Shown: in pieces, positions 16,688-26,646 of the stretch
Layout: each line of letters starts with the position of its first letter
Numbering within the stretch: position 1 is the first letter of the stretch
DNA from: Flavobacteriales bacterium
GTDB taxonomy: Bacteria; Bacteroidota; Bacteroidia; Flavobacteriales_F; PHOS-HE28
NCBI GenBank assembly: GCA_019638115.1
Contig: JAHBUK010000001.1
Span: forward strand, 1,072,238 to 1,136,237
Length of the DNA: 64,000 bases
Direction: 5' to 3'
Notes under the pieces: generated by a model
Seen by the model: the letters and a program-made list of their open reading frames with translations, nothing else
The model's database searches: none
What the model was told of the DNA's origin: nothing
Translations under genes and position numbers: made by a program

Positions 16688-18217
16688 ATGAAGAAGAGTA
16701 TGATCGTATTGGTGTTGGTGCTGATTCAGGCCATTAGCTTTGGCCAATCAGAACAGGACAGCGTTGCCCGCTTCTATCATGCCAATGGCCAGCTGAGCAG
16801 CGAGGGCCCCATGTTGAACGGAAAGCCCGAAGGGAACTGGCGCAACTATTACCCTACTGGGGTTCTACGATCGACCGGATCACGCAGCAACCAGCTTCTA
16901 CAGGGTACCTGGCAATTTTTTGATGAGGAAGGGAACCTGCACAGCGAGATCACTTATGCAGCGGACAAGCGAGAGGGTCCTTCGCGCAAATTCCATCCGG
17001 ACGGGACGTTACAAAGCGAGGAGACCTGGGTGAATGATGAACGGCTTGGGGTTGCCAAGTACTACCACCCCAACGGGGTATTGCAGAAGGAGATCCCGTT
17101 CGTGAGCGGCAAGGAGGAGGGGATAGGCCATGAATATGGAACCGATGGCCGCATGCTATCGATCCTGCACTACCGGGCGGGAATGCTTAGGAAACGGGAG
17201 GATATCAACCGCACCGATCGAATGGGCTTAAGGCAAGGGCCTTGGAAGGAATTCCACCCCAATGGAAAAATCGCCGTGGAGGGCTCTTATGTCGATGATC
17301 GCCGGCAAGGCATATTCAAGGAGTACGACCAGAACGGCAATCTGAAGGACATGCGGAAATACGATTCGGGGGTGGAGGACCTGAAGGGGCGTGAGAACTT
17401 GACCGTAGAGATCAAACGAACCTTCCATGCCGGTGGTAAAGTGGCCAGCGTTGGCAGTTATACCAAAAGCGGCAAACGAGAGGGCTTGTTCAGGGAGTTC
17501 TCCCCAACAGGTGAAGTGGAGGCCGCCAAGATCTACATGGACGATCAATTGGTAAGCGAAGGCCTGGTGAATGAACTGGGTGCTCTGCAAGGCAAATGGA
17601 CCGAGTACTTCGTTTCCGGTGAGAAGCGTGCGGAAGGAGAATACAAGGATGGGAAACGAGAAGGGGAGTGGACATTCTTCCACAGGGAGGGAAAGGTGGA
17701 ACAGAAAGGAAAGTACATGAACGGTTTACCAACTGGATCATGGCGTTGGTATCATCCCAATGGTCAGTTGCACCGCGAGGAGAACTACAGAAGGGGGAAA
17801 GAGGACGGCGCCTCCGCGGAATATGACGATGAGGGTAAGATCATTACGCAAGGTGAGTACATCGATGGTAGAAAGGAGGGACGTTGGACCTACGAATTGG
17901 GGGACCATCGTGAAGAGGGCGAGTACAAGGATGGTCTGCGCGAGGGTAATTGGGTCTTTACCTATGAGAATGGGAAGAAGAGCTTTACGGGCAGCTTTGT
18001 GAACGGTGAACCCAATGGAAAGCACAAGTGGTATTGGCCCAATGGACAGCTTCGATCGGAAGGCAGGTACAGCATGGGCCTGGAACAAGGCGATCATGTG
18101 TATTTCAACGAACAAGGGATCGTCCTACTGACCATTCGCTACAAGGATGGCAGGCAGATACGCATAGATGGCACCAAAGTGCCCCCTCCTTATGAACCGG
18201 AACGCATTTCCCAATGA
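16688..18217 (+). CDS. Secreted MORN-repeat (YwqK-type) protein
   Basis: A 509-residue protein with a signal peptide (MKKSMIVLVLVLIQAISFGQ). It consists almost entirely of tandem MORN-2-like repeats of about 22-25 residues, with the recurring pattern YHPNGQL...E..Y..GK.EG.W. Databases often label these proteins YwqK-family antitoxins, but in Bacteroidota the repeats are widespread in exported proteins of unknown function. It is not next to a recognisable toxin. It is followed 21 bases later by the histidine kinase gene and may share its transcript. Confidence 0.8.
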   Translation: MKKSMIVLVLVLIQAISFGQSEQDSVARFYHANGQLSSEGPMLNGKPEGNWRNYYPTGVLRSTGSRSNQLLQGTWQFFDEEGNLHSEITYAADKREGPSRKFHPDGTLQSEETWVNDERLGVAKYYHPNGVLQKEIPFVSGKEEGIGHEYGTDGRMLSILHYRAGMLRKREDINRTDRMGLRQGPWKEFHPNGKIAVEGSYVDDRRQGIFKEYDQNGNLKDMRKYDSGVEDLKGRENLTVEIKRTFHAGGKVASVGSYTKSGKREGLFREFSPTGEVEAAKIYMDDQLVSEGLVNELGALQGKWTEYFVSGEKRAEGEYKDGKREGEWTFFHREGKVEQKGKYMNGLPTGSWRWYHPNGQLHREENYRRGKEDGASAEYDDEGKIITQGEYIDGRKEGRWTYELGDHREEGEYKDGLREGNWVFTYENGKKSFTGSFVNGEPNGKHKWYWPNGQLRSEGRYSMGLEQGDHVYFNEQGIVLLTIRYKDGRQIRIDGTKVPPPYEPERISQ

Positions 18218-18238
18218 TCCATCAAAGCGGTCTTGATC

Positions 18239-21200
18239 ATGGCAAGTGATCCTGTGCAGGAGGGGCCGGAACAAGGATCCATGGAGCACCACGAGATCGC
18301 GCAGGCCTATTTGGACCTGAAGCGGCAATACGATGATCTGGTGGGCAGGAACCTGGCCGGGGTTTTCAGGACCACCCTGGATGGGCGGTTCCTGGAATGC
18401 AACGATTCCATGGCGCGCATAATGGGATATGCAGGGCGTGATGAGTTGATGAAACTACCAGCGCATGTGCTGTACTACGATGATGTGGCCCGCGAAGAGT
18501 TCCTTGAACAGCTGAACCGCGAAAAGAAGCTGGTGAATTTCGAGATCACGCTTCGCCATAAGAACGGAAGGGCGGTACATGTGCTCGAGAACGTTTTCCT
18601 GGATGAACCCGATGGTCGACAACCGTCCATTCAAGGGACGTTGATGGATGTGAGCCAATTTCGACAAGCTGAGTTGGAACAGGCGCATTTGACCAACAGC
18701 TACCGGAGCCTGGTGGAACATATTCGCGATGGCCTGCTCGTACTTGTGGAGGGTAGGTTCTCATATGCCAACCCGGCTGTTGTGGACTGGGTTGGATCCC
18801 AGCCTTTGGGCAAGACCCTTGATGCTGTTATCCATCCTGCGGACATTCCCCATTTGCAACAAGTCATAGACACGGTGTTGGCAGGTGGAGAGGTACAGCC
18901 CCACACGGCAAGAACGATCAAGGACCAGGAAGTGGTCGTGTTCGCAGCGCTGACCGTTGAAGGAGGCCAACAGGCGGTTCAATTGACCCTGCAGGACCAG
19001 AGCTACCAGAAGTCCGTTCTTCAAGAGCGCTTGCGTGTGCAACTGGCCGAAGAGGTGAACGAGGTGTTGCGTGAAGAGATCGCGGAGCACCGCCGTACCC
19101 AGGAAGCGCTGCGTCGCTCCAAACAGTTCGCCCGCAGTTTGGTGGACAGCTCCTTGGACATGATCATAGCAGCCGATCCGGAAGGTTGGATAACGGAGTA
19201 TAATCCGGCAGCGAGCCTACGTTTTGGATGGGAGGTGGAGGAGGTGATGGGCAAGAACACGGAGATCCTCTATGCGAACAAGGAGCAATTCCACATGGTG
19301 AAGGAAGAGCTTCGCAAACACGGCGTGTTCTCCGGTGAGATCCAGAACATCACGCGGAACGGAGAGGTCTTCACCACCTATCTGGCGGCTTCGAGGTTGA
19401 TCGATGAGAGTGGTAATACCATAGGCGCCATGGGGGTGTCTCGAGACATCACCCGCATGAAGCAGGACCAGGAGGCCCTGAAAGCCAGCGAAGAGCGGTA
19501 TCGCGACTTGTTCGAGAACGCCACGGACTTGATACAAAGCGTGGATAGTGATGGTCGTTTCCAGTACGTGAACAACGCATGGTACAACACCCTGGGATAT
19601 TCGCCGCGCGAGCTCAGGGGCTTGAGGTTGATGGACATCATACACCCGGACCATCGCGATGAATGCTTGAACAAGTTCAAGAGCCTGATCGATAACAGGA
19701 CCGCCACACCGATAGAGACCATATTCGTGGCCAAGGATGGGAGCGAGGTCCTTGTGGAAGGTAGCTCCAACGTAAGGATGCAGGAAGGAAAAGCGGTGGC
19801 CACGCGCAGCATATTCCGCGATGTGACCAGCGTACAAAAAGCCAAGCAGCGCGTTCAGGAGCACGAGGCCAAGCTCAAGGCCCTCTTCCAAACCAGCGAG
19901 CACATGTTCTGGACCGTCGATCCGAACATCAAGCTCACCTCCTATAATCAGGGTTATGCCTCCATGATGCAACGGCTCTACGGAAAGGTGCCGGATGTGG
20001 ACCGCGACCCGAAAAGTCCGCGCAAGCTTTTCGCCAGCGAGGATTACCACGCCTTCTGGGAGGAGAAGTACAAGGTGGCGCTGGGCGGAACACCGGTACA
20101 CTTCGAGACCTCGCCCCTGGATAAAGGAGGGAACAGGCTGTACAATGCCATCTTCCTGAGCCCGGTATTCGGGCCCGATGGCGAGGTTACGGAGGTGTTC
20201 GGTGTGGGGCATGAGATAACGGAGCAGAAGGCCGCCGAGAGTATTGCGGAAGAGCGGAATGCAAGGCTTCAGGCCATATTCCAAAGTGCCGCGAACATGA
20301 TGATCTGGACCCTCGACCACGACCTTCGTATCACTTCCTGCAACAGGCATTTCCAGCAGCTCACAAAAGCCCATTTCGGTATACAGCCGGAGGTGGGGGA
20401 TGAGTTCCTGTCCGAACATTCCTCCAAAGCCGCAGGGATGCGCAACGACCGGTATTTGGAGCGCTACAAAGCCGCCCTGCGCGGTAAGCCACAGCAGTTC
20501 GAAGCGGAACTGCTGGATGTTTCCGGGAAGACCTTGTGGGTGGAGAACTTCTTGAACCCCATAGTGGTGGATGGTGTAGTGCAGGAGATATCCTGCCTGG
20601 CCTACGACAACACCGACCGCAAGACCGCACAAATGGAGATCCTCAGGAATCTTCAAGAGAAGGAAGTGCTGCTGAAGGAGGTCCACCACCGGGTGAAGAA
20701 CAACCTGCAGATCGTAAGCAGCATTTTCAACTTACAGACCGCGCATGTGGGCGAGGACGAAAGGGTATTGGGCCTGTTGCGCGATAGCCGTGATCGTATC
20801 CGCAGCATGGCCTACATCCACGAGAGCCTCTACCAGCACAAGGACTTCAGCTCCATTGATCTGGCCGGCTACATCGATGGGCTCAGCAGGAGCCTGATGA
20901 TGAGCTACAGCCTGAGCGGCAAAGTGGAATTGCACACCGAGTTGGAGCCCGTGGAGTTGGTGCTCGACCAAGCCATTCCTTGCGGGCTTATCCTTAATGA
21001 ATTGATCAGCAACACGCTGAAGCACGCCTTTCCCGGTCAGCTACCGGGAAACATCCGACTTGGCCTTTCCTGCTCCGGGGATCTTGTGCGAATATCCATC
21101 CGCGACAACGGCCCCGGGTTCCCCAAGGGCTTGGACCCCAACAAGGATGGCAACCTGGGCTTGGAGCTCGTAAGGACATTGGTGGAACAGCTGGATGGCA

Positions 21201-21262
21201 CCTTGGAATTCCTTCCCGCCAAGGGGGTGGCGGTTTTGTTTACTTTTGAGCGTACCAAGTAG
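18239..21262 (+). CDS. Multi-PAS cytoplasmic sensor histidine kinase (HisKA_2 / HWE-like)
   Basis: About 1007 residues with no membrane helix. Six consecutive PAS/PAC modules can be counted by their recurring features (for example GVFRTTLDGRFLECND, DLIQSVDSDGRFQYVNN, GYSPRELRG), ending around residue 785. The phosphoacceptor His lies in LKEVHHRVKNNLQIVSS near residue 815, typical of HisKA_2 kinases. A HATPase with LILNELISNTLKHAF and RDNGPGFPKG follows. The response regulator gene starts 8 bases later, so the pair forms a two-component system. Signals are probably intracellular (redox, small ligands), which is inference from PAS domains. A TTG at 18233 is an alternative start. Confidence 0.9.
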   Translation: MASDPVQEGPEQGSMEHHEIAQAYLDLKRQYDDLVGRNLAGVFRTTLDGRFLECNDSMARIMGYAGRDELMKLPAHVLYYDDVAREEFLEQLNREKKLVNFEITLRHKNGRAVHVLENVFLDEPDGRQPSIQGTLMDVSQFRQAELEQAHLTNSYRSLVEHIRDGLLVLVEGRFSYANPAVVDWVGSQPLGKTLDAVIHPADIPHLQQVIDTVLAGGEVQPHTARTIKDQEVVVFAALTVEGGQQAVQLTLQDQSYQKSVLQERLRVQLAEEVNEVLREEIAEHRRTQEALRRSKQFARSLVDSSLDMIIAADPEGWITEYNPAASLRFGWEVEEVMGKNTEILYANKEQFHMVKEELRKHGVFSGEIQNITRNGEVFTTYLAASRLIDESGNTIGAMGVSRDITRMKQDQEALKASEERYRDLFENATDLIQSVDSDGRFQYVNNAWYNTLGYSPRELRGLRLMDIIHPDHRDECLNKFKSLIDNRTATPIETIFVAKDGSEVLVEGSSNVRMQEGKAVATRSIFRDVTSVQKAKQRVQEHEAKLKALFQTSEHMFWTVDPNIKLTSYNQGYASMMQRLYGKVPDVDRDPKSPRKLFASEDYHAFWEEKYKVALGGTPVHFETSPLDKGGNRLYNAIFLSPVFGPDGEVTEVFGVGHEITEQKAAESIAEERNARLQAIFQSAANMMIWTLDHDLRITSCNRHFQQLTKAHFGIQPEVGDEFLSEHSSKAAGMRNDRYLERYKAALRGKPQQFEAELLDVSGKTLWVENFLNPIVVDGVVQEISCLAYDNTDRKTAQMEILRNLQEKEVLLKEVHHRVKNNLQIVSSIFNLQTAHVGEDERVLGLLRDSRDRIRSMAYIHESLYQHKDFSSIDLAGYIDGLSRSLMMSYSLSGKVELHTELEPVELVLDQAIPCGLILNELISNTLKHAFPGQLPGNIRLGLSCSGDLVRISIRDNGPGFPKGLDPNKDGNLGLELVRTLVEQLDGTLEFLPAKGVAVLFTFERTK

Positions 21263-21270
21263 AGAGCCCC

Positions 21271-22026
21271 ATGCCGCAGACCAATGTCCTTGTAGTGGAG
21301 GACGAGAGCATCGTGAGCAAGGATATCCAGAACAGCCTGAAGAAATTGGGCTATACCGTGGTAGGTGCTGCCAATACGGGTGAGACCGCGGTGAAACTGG
21401 CCCTGGAGCATATGCCTGACATCATTCTGATGGACATCATGCTCAAAGGGGAGATGAACGGTATTGAAGCCGCCGAGACCATCCGCAAGGAGGCCAATAT
21501 CCCGGTCATATTCTTGACCGCTTACGCCGACGAAAGCACCCTGGACAAGGCCAAGGTGACGCAGCCCTACGGTTACATCATCAAGCCTTTCAAGGAGATC
21601 GACATCCACACGTCGATTGAGATGGCCCTGTACAAGCACAAGAAAGAGCTGGAGGTGCTGAAGGAGCGCGATATGCTCTACGCCATTGTGGAGAACAAGG
21701 AAAGTGCGCGTGATATCCTGTTCGTGAAAAGCAATAGCCGCCTGGTGAAGCTCAACACGAAGGACATCTATTTCATAGAAGCGCTGAAGGACTATGTGGT
21801 GATCAATACGCTCAACACGCGTTACACCATCCACAGCACCATGAAGGATATCGAAGCCAAGCTGACGGACAGTGACTTCATCCGTGTGCACCGCAGCTTC
21901 ATTGTGCGCAAAGACAAGATAACGGCCATAGAGGGCCCCAACCTGATCTTGGAGAACGACAAGAAGGTGATCCCCATTGGAGGCTCTTACAAGGACGAGC
22001 TGGCCAAGCGACTGAACTTGGTGTAA
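21271..22026 (+). CDS. LytTR-family response regulator
   Basis: A 251-residue protein. The receiver domain (1-125) has the acidic pair VVEDES, the phospho-acceptor Asp in IILMDIML and the Lys in YIIKPF. A linker leads to a LytTR DNA-binding domain (150-251) with IYFIEALKDYVVI and FIRVHRSFIV. It should bind direct-repeat promoter sites when phosphorylated by the multi-PAS kinase encoded just upstream. LytTR output is common in Bacteroidota. Confidence 0.93.
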   Translation: MPQTNVLVVEDESIVSKDIQNSLKKLGYTVVGAANTGETAVKLALEHMPDIILMDIMLKGEMNGIEAAETIRKEANIPVIFLTAYADESTLDKAKVTQPYGYIIKPFKEIDIHTSIEMALYKHKKELEVLKERDMLYAIVENKESARDILFVKSNSRLVKLNTKDIYFIEALKDYVVINTLNTRYTIHSTMKDIEAKLTDSDFIRVHRSFIVRKDKITAIEGPNLILENDKKVIPIGGSYKDELAKRLNLV

Positions 22027-22045
22027 GCAGCCTTAGGCCTACCGC

Positions 22046-22065
22046 ACTGGTGCTAAAGCGCCAGT
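22046..22065. terminator. Weak hairpin between convergent genes
   Basis: ACTGGTGC, loop TAAA, GCGCCAGT (one G-T pair) forms an 8-bp stem in the 26-base gap and at the end of the minus-strand lipoprotein gene. There is no T tract, so termination is uncertain. Confidence 0.35.
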
Positions 22066-22547
22066 ATGAATACCAGAAGGCCCACGATCGTTACTATACC
22101 TGCGGCAGCCCAGCCTGCACCGCCCTTGCGTGTGGTGGGGTCGTTGGCCACTGCTGTTTGCGGTAGCTGCATGTAGCCCGCGCTGACCAAGCTTGAATCG
22201 GCCGGCGTGGCGCTTCTGAAGTTCTTATACGTGGCCGGAAAGCCGGTTACCGTGATGGTGGTGTGCCGCTTTACCGTCTCCATTTCATACACGGGCGCCA
22301 CAAGCACATCGGCATTGGCGGTGCGAATGGCGTTCACCAAGGCTTGGTTCTTCAGCTCCGCGGTGGCGGAACCGCGTGCCGTGGCCGTGCCGCGCACCCG
22401 TTGTTCTTTCACATCCAGCTCCGCCAGTACCGGGTTCTGGATAACGCCCGGCCCATAGATCTCCATGGTCTTCGCCGTCTCTACTCGTTTTGTAGTGGAG
22501 CAGGACGCCAACAGAACAACAGCACCAAGTACCAATACGGCTTTCAT
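22053..22547 (-). CDS. Small lipoprotein with a C-terminal membrane helix
   Basis: A 164-residue protein with a lipoprotein signal (VVLLASCSTTK). The central region (TARGSATAELKNQALVNAI, then ADVLVAPVYEMETVKRHTT) resembles a short helix-strand domain found in many Bacteroidota lipoproteins of unknown role. The C-terminus is a hydrophobic helix (AAAGIVTIVGLLVFILAL). It follows rnr in the same direction after 39 bases and may share its transcript. Confidence 0.7.
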   Translation of the reverse strand: MKAVLVLGAVVLLASCSTTKRVETAKTMEIYGPGVIQNPVLAELDVKEQRVRGTATARGSATAELKNQALVNAIRTANADVLVAPVYEMETVKRHTTITVTGFPATYKNFRSATPADSSLVSAGYMQLPQTAVANDPTTRKGGAGWAAAGIVTIVGLLVFILAL

Positions 22548-22586
22548 GAGGGGTGGATGAGTTTGTCGGCTAATGTAGGCCTATGC

Positions 22587-24848
22587 TCATCGCCGTTTCT
22601 TCTTGCTTGTTTTTTTGGCTCCGAACTTGGCTGGTTTGGCAGCGGGTCGGTTTTTATTGCCGCCGGGCGGTTTGCCCCGCTGGAATTTTCCCGATGTGGT
22701 GCGCCCCCCATCCTGTCGCATGGTTTCACCGGCCAGGCCAAGATCCACACTTCGGCGGGCCATGTCCACGGCCTTTACCACCACCCGCAGCTCATCCCCC
22801 AAGCGGAAACGCCGGTCCGTGCGATGGCCGACAACAACGTAGCGCTCCTGGTCGAAACGGAAAACGTCTCCGGGTAGCTCCCGTAGCCCGATCATACCCT
22901 CACACTTGTTGTCCACCAGCTCCACGTAAATGCCCCAATTGGTAAGGCCACTGATGGTGCCATCGAACTCCTCGCCGATGCGGTCGCGTAGGTACTCCGC
23001 TTGTTTGTATTTGATGCTGGCCCGTTCGGCATCGGCCGCCTGTTTCTCCATGCGCGAACTGTGCTTGCAGCTCAGCTCCAGCGAACCGCCGTCCAGCGCC
23101 ATGCCACCTGCCAGGTAATGGGCCAGGGCCCGGTGCACGAGCAGGTCCGGGTACCGGCGAATGGGGCTGGTGAAGTGCGTGTAGTGCTCAAAAGCCAGCC
23201 CGTAGTGCCCTATGTTCTCGGTGGTGTATATGGCCTTGGACATACTTCGGATGGCCACTTGCTTGATCAGGTTCTCTTCTTCACTACCCTGCACATCGCG
23301 TAGTAGCTTGTTGATGGCATGCGGTAGGTCATCGGCATGGGCCGTATCCAATTCATGCCCGAAGCTGTGCGCCAAGGCACGTAACTGGGCCACCTTTTCG
23401 GGGTCGGGTAGGTCGTGTACGCGGTAAATAAAGGGTTTGGCCTTGCCGTTCTTCGGCTTGCCCACGGATGCCGCCACTCGCTTGTTGGCCAGCAACATGA
23501 ACTCCTCGATCAGCCAGTTGGCCGGCCCCATCACCTTCTCGTACACACCCAGCGGCCGCCCCTTCTCGTCCAGTTTGAACTTCACTTCGTTGCCGCCGAT
23601 CTCCAATGCACCGTTGGCAATGCGCTCCTTGCGAATGATCTGCGCCAAGTTGTGCAGGGTGAGCACCTCTTGTTTGAAGGGCCCGTCCCCACCGTCAATT
23701 ATGGTCTGTGCCTCGGCATAGGCGAAGCGGTGGTGGCTGCGCATCACCGTGCGGCCGAACCACTCGCCGCGCAAACGGGCCTGTTCGTCAAGCTCGAAGA
23801 TGGCGCTGAAGCCCAGCTTGTCCGTGTGTGGGTTCAGTGAGCAGAGGTCGTTGCTCAGTTTCTCCGGCAACATGGGCACCACGCGGTCCACCAAGTAAAC
23901 GCTGGTGGCTCGGCTGGCCGCCTCCATGTCCACCACACTGCCGGGCTTCACGTAGTGGCTTACATCGGCGATGTGGATGCCGATCTCCCAGTTGCCATTG
24001 TCCAGCTTGCGCACGCTCAGCGCATCGTCCAGGTCCTTGGCATCGTCCGGGTCTATGGTAAGGGTGGGGATCTCCCGCACATCGCGCCGCTTGGCGATCT
24101 CCGCCGCGGTCACTCCGTTGGGTATGTCCTCGCTGGCCTTCAGCACGCTCTCCGGGAACTCCAACGGCAGTCCGAATTCCGCGAGAATGGCGTGCATCTC
24201 CACTTGGTGCTCTCCGGCGCGGCCCAACACACGCAACACCCGTCCGCGGGGCAGATCGCGCGCGTCCTTCCATTCGCCCAGTTCAATGATGGCCTTGTCC
24301 CCTTCGCTGGCGCCGTTCGTGTCCGCCGGGCCTATGAAGAAGGGTTTTTGCACGCGCTGGTCGTCGGCTACCAGCAGGGTTCTCCCTTCGTGCCGCTGAA
24401 TGGTGCCTACGAACTCGGTACGGCGGCGCTCCAGTACGGCCAACACCTTGCCCTCCGCCCTGAAGCCACGACCACCCCGGGCCTTTATCAGCACGGTATC
24501 TCCGTGCAGTGCGGTACCAATGTCGCGTTGGGGGATGAACACATCATCCACGCCGGCCTGGCCCAAGCGCACATAGCCTGCGCCCGATGCTATGATGTCT
24601 ATGGTGCCCTCGGCGGTGTCCTTGCCTCCGGTGCTGGTGTAGCGCCCTTTCTTGCCACTTTCAATGCGGCCCTCGTCCAGCAGCTGATCTATGGCATCGA
24701 ACAACAGATAGCGCTGGCTTTTGTCCTTGAAGCCCAACTGAAGGGCCAGTTGTTGGCTGGTGATCCCGGCATGCCCGGAGCGCCTTACCGCTGCGAGGAC
24801 CTCCTCGTTCAATGGGGTACTGTTCCGCTCGTTTTGTTGTTTGGACAT
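22587..24848 (-). CDS. rnr: Ribonuclease R
   Basis: A 753-residue RNase II/R family exonuclease. Order: N-terminal winged helix (LNEEVLAAVRRSGHAGITSQ), two cold-shock domains, the RNB catalytic domain with the acidic cluster TLTIDPDDAKDLDDALS, an S1 domain near the C-terminus, and a basic tail rich in Lys, Pro and Gly. It degrades structured RNA 3' to 5'. Length and domain order are typical for RNase R, not RNase II. The gene diverges from prs across a 197-base gap. Confidence 0.96.
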   Translation of the reverse strand: MSKQQNERNSTPLNEEVLAAVRRSGHAGITSQQLALQLGFKDKSQRYLLFDAIDQLLDEGRIESGKKGRYTSTGGKDTAEGTIDIIASGAGYVRLGQAGVDDVFIPQRDIGTALHGDTVLIKARGGRGFRAEGKVLAVLERRRTEFVGTIQRHEGRTLLVADDQRVQKPFFIGPADTNGASEGDKAIIELGEWKDARDLPRGRVLRVLGRAGEHQVEMHAILAEFGLPLEFPESVLKASEDIPNGVTAAEIAKRRDVREIPTLTIDPDDAKDLDDALSVRKLDNGNWEIGIHIADVSHYVKPGSVVDMEAASRATSVYLVDRVVPMLPEKLSNDLCSLNPHTDKLGFSAIFELDEQARLRGEWFGRTVMRSHHRFAYAEAQTIIDGGDGPFKQEVLTLHNLAQIIRKERIANGALEIGGNEVKFKLDEKGRPLGVYEKVMGPANWLIEEFMLLANKRVAASVGKPKNGKAKPFIYRVHDLPDPEKVAQLRALAHSFGHELDTAHADDLPHAINKLLRDVQGSEEENLIKQVAIRSMSKAIYTTENIGHYGLAFEHYTHFTSPIRRYPDLLVHRALAHYLAGGMALDGGSLELSCKHSSRMEKQAADAERASIKYKQAEYLRDRIGEEFDGTISGLTNWGIYVELVDNKCEGMIGLRELPGDVFRFDQERYVVVGHRTDRRFRLGDELRVVVKAVDMARRSVDLGLAGETMRQDGGRTTSGKFQRGKPPGGNKNRPAAKPAKFGAKKTSKKKRR

Positions 24849-24947
24849 GGCTTTCCTTCAAGGGTGCCGCAAGTTAGCCGCCGTGCTCGCTTCGGCCGTG
24901 GGCATTCATTACCCGGGACCATGGAAAACAGGCACGACCAACAGGTG

Positions 24948-24977
24948 TTGATAACTACCGGGAGATCACTACATTTG
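24948..24977 (+). promoter_or_regulatory. Bacteroidota-type promoter for prs-rplY-pth
   Basis: TTG (24948-24950), 19 bp, TACATTTG (24970-24977) is an exact match to the Bacteroidota -33/-7 consensus. Transcription would start near 24983, leaving a leader of about 63 bases before the prs start. Confidence 0.75.
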
Positions 24978-25045
24978 CAGCCCTTTTCCCCATTTCACCA
25001 ACCGAACGCTGCGGCTGGTATGAGAGCGGGGGTCGAACGGGAAAC

Positions 25046-25993
25046 ATGCAGGAAAGCTCCAAGATCTTCAGTGGTACTGCCACCAAGTACTTGTCCGAGA
25101 AGATCGCTGCGGCCAGCGGCGAGCGCTTGGGAGAGGTTTCCGTGGCCCGCTTCAGCGATGGTGAATTCCAGCCCAGTTTCGAGGAGACCGTTCGAGGCGA
25201 GTTGGTGTTCATCGTTCAGAGCACCTTCCCACCTGCCGACAATCTTTTTGAGCTGCTCATGATGGTGGATGCCGCCAAGCGCGCCAGCGCCAAGCGCATC
25301 GTAGCCGTTCTGCCGTATTTCGGTTTCGCCCGCCAGGATCGCAAGGACAAGCCACGCGTTTCCATTGGGGCCAAGCTGGTGGCCAACATGCTCACCGCGG
25401 CCGGTGTGGATCGCATCATGACCATGGACCTGCATGCGGACCAGATCCAGGGCTTCTTCGAGGTTCCTGTGGACCACCTCTTCGCCAGCACCATCTTTCT
25501 GCCTTACATAAAAGGCTTGGGCCTTACCGACCTGGTAATGGCCGCCCCGGATACCGGTGGAACCAAGCGCGCCAACGCCTACAGCAAGCACTTGGGTTGC
25601 GATATGGCCATTTGCTACAAGCAGCGCAAAGTGGCCAACAAGGTGGACAGCATGACCGTGATCGGTGATGTGACCGGCAAGAACGTGGTGCTGGTGGATG
25701 ACATGATCGACACGGCCGGAACCCTTACCAAGGCGGCCGACATGATGATGGACCTTGGCGCCCTGAGCGTGCGTGCCGTATGCACCCATGCCGTGCTGAG
25801 CGGTGAGGCCTACGAACGCATTGAGCGCAGCAGCCTCAAAGAACTCATCGTTACCGATACCATCCCCTTGCGGCCCGCACCTGGTGCGCCCACCGCCAAG
25901 ATCAAGCAGCTTACCGTGGCCCAGCTTTTCGCCGACGTTATTCGTCGGGTGCGTAGCCACGAAAGCATCAGCAGCCATTTCATCATTGCATAA
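25046..25993 (+). CDS. prs: Ribose-phosphate pyrophosphokinase
   Basis: A 315-residue PRPP synthase. Visible motifs include FSDGEFQPSFEE, the ATP site ARQDRKDKPRVSIGAK, the metal site MTMDLHADQIQGFF and the PRPP loop VVLVDDMIDTAGT. It makes PRPP from ribose-5-phosphate and ATP for nucleotide, His and Trp synthesis. It leads an operon with rplY and pth; gaps are 18 and 41 bases. Confidence 0.97.
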   Translation: MQESSKIFSGTATKYLSEKIAAASGERLGEVSVARFSDGEFQPSFEETVRGELVFIVQSTFPPADNLFELLMMVDAAKRASAKRIVAVLPYFGFARQDRKDKPRVSIGAKLVANMLTAAGVDRIMTMDLHADQIQGFFEVPVDHLFASTIFLPYIKGLGLTDLVMAAPDTGGTKRANAYSKHLGCDMAICYKQRKVANKVDSMTVIGDVTGKNVVLVDDMIDTAGTLTKAADMMMDLGALSVRAVCTHAVLSGEAYERIERSSLKELIVTDTIPLRPAPGAPTAKIKQLTVAQLFADVIRRVRSHESISSHFIIA

Positions 25994-26011
25994 CCACCCC
26001 ATCCACAGGCC

Positions 26012-26605
26012 ATGAACAAAGTAACGCTCAGCGGCACCGTCCGCACCGAGGTCGGCACCAAGCAAGCCGTGCAATTGCGCCGCGATCAACGCGTGCCCTG
26101 CGTTCTTTACGGAGGCGACAAGACCATCCATTTCAGCGTGGATGAGAAAGCCCTCAACAAACTCGTCTTCACTCCCGAGGTGAATGGCATCGAGCTTGAT
26201 CTCGATGGCACCACCACCTTGGCCATGATCAGCGAGAAACAGTTCCACCCCACCACGGACCGCGTCCTTCATGTGGATTTCCTGGAACTGAACGACAACA
26301 AGCCCGCGCGCGCCAAGCTCGCCGTGCGCCTGCAGGGTCAGCCTGTTGGTGTGCGCAAGGGTGGCAAGCTCAACCAGAGCATGCGCAAGATGCGTGTGAA
26401 GGGCCTGCCCAACAGCATTCCCACCCACCTGGATGTGGATATCGCTGAATTGGACATCAACCAGACCATTCGTGTCAGCGACCTCAAGTTCGAAGGCCTT
26501 ACCCTGTTGGAGCGCGAAGGCGATGTTGTTGCCGCCGTGAAGATGGTGAAGAAGGCCGAGGTGAAGACCGAGGGCGCGGACGACAAGAAGGGTAAGAAGA
26601 AGTAA
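26012..26605 (+). CDS. rplY: 50S ribosomal protein L25 (Ctc form)
   Basis: A 197-residue protein. The N-terminal L25 domain (TVRTEVGTKQAVQLRRDQRVPCVLYGG) is followed by the beta domain of the longer Ctc type. The tail is acidic then Lys-rich (ADDKKGKKK). It binds 5S rRNA. The prs-rplY-pth order is widespread in bacteria. Confidence 0.95.
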   Translation: MNKVTLSGTVRTEVGTKQAVQLRRDQRVPCVLYGGDKTIHFSVDEKALNKLVFTPEVNGIELDLDGTTTLAMISEKQFHPTTDRVLHVDFLELNDNKPARAKLAVRLQGQPVGVRKGGKLNQSMRKMRVKGLPNSIPTHLDVDIAELDINQTIRVSDLKFEGLTLLEREGDVVAAVKMVKKAEVKTEGADDKKGKKK

Positions 26606-26646
26606 GCACTACGCGGGGAGTCATCCCCGTACGTGCCACCTGAGCG

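Noticed and set aside
17738..18115. Antitoxin function for the MORN-repeat gene (YwqK label)
   Set aside because: No toxin gene is adjacent and the protein has an export signal; the label reflects database naming only.
23955..25262. 435-residue ORF antisense to rnr and running into prs
   Set aside because: The opposite strand encodes an intact RNase R; the ORF has no recognisable motif and crosses the prs promoter.
24995..26428. 477-residue ORF antisense to prs and rplY
   Set aside because: Both sense genes are complete and canonical; the antisense protein is His/Gly-rich with no family.
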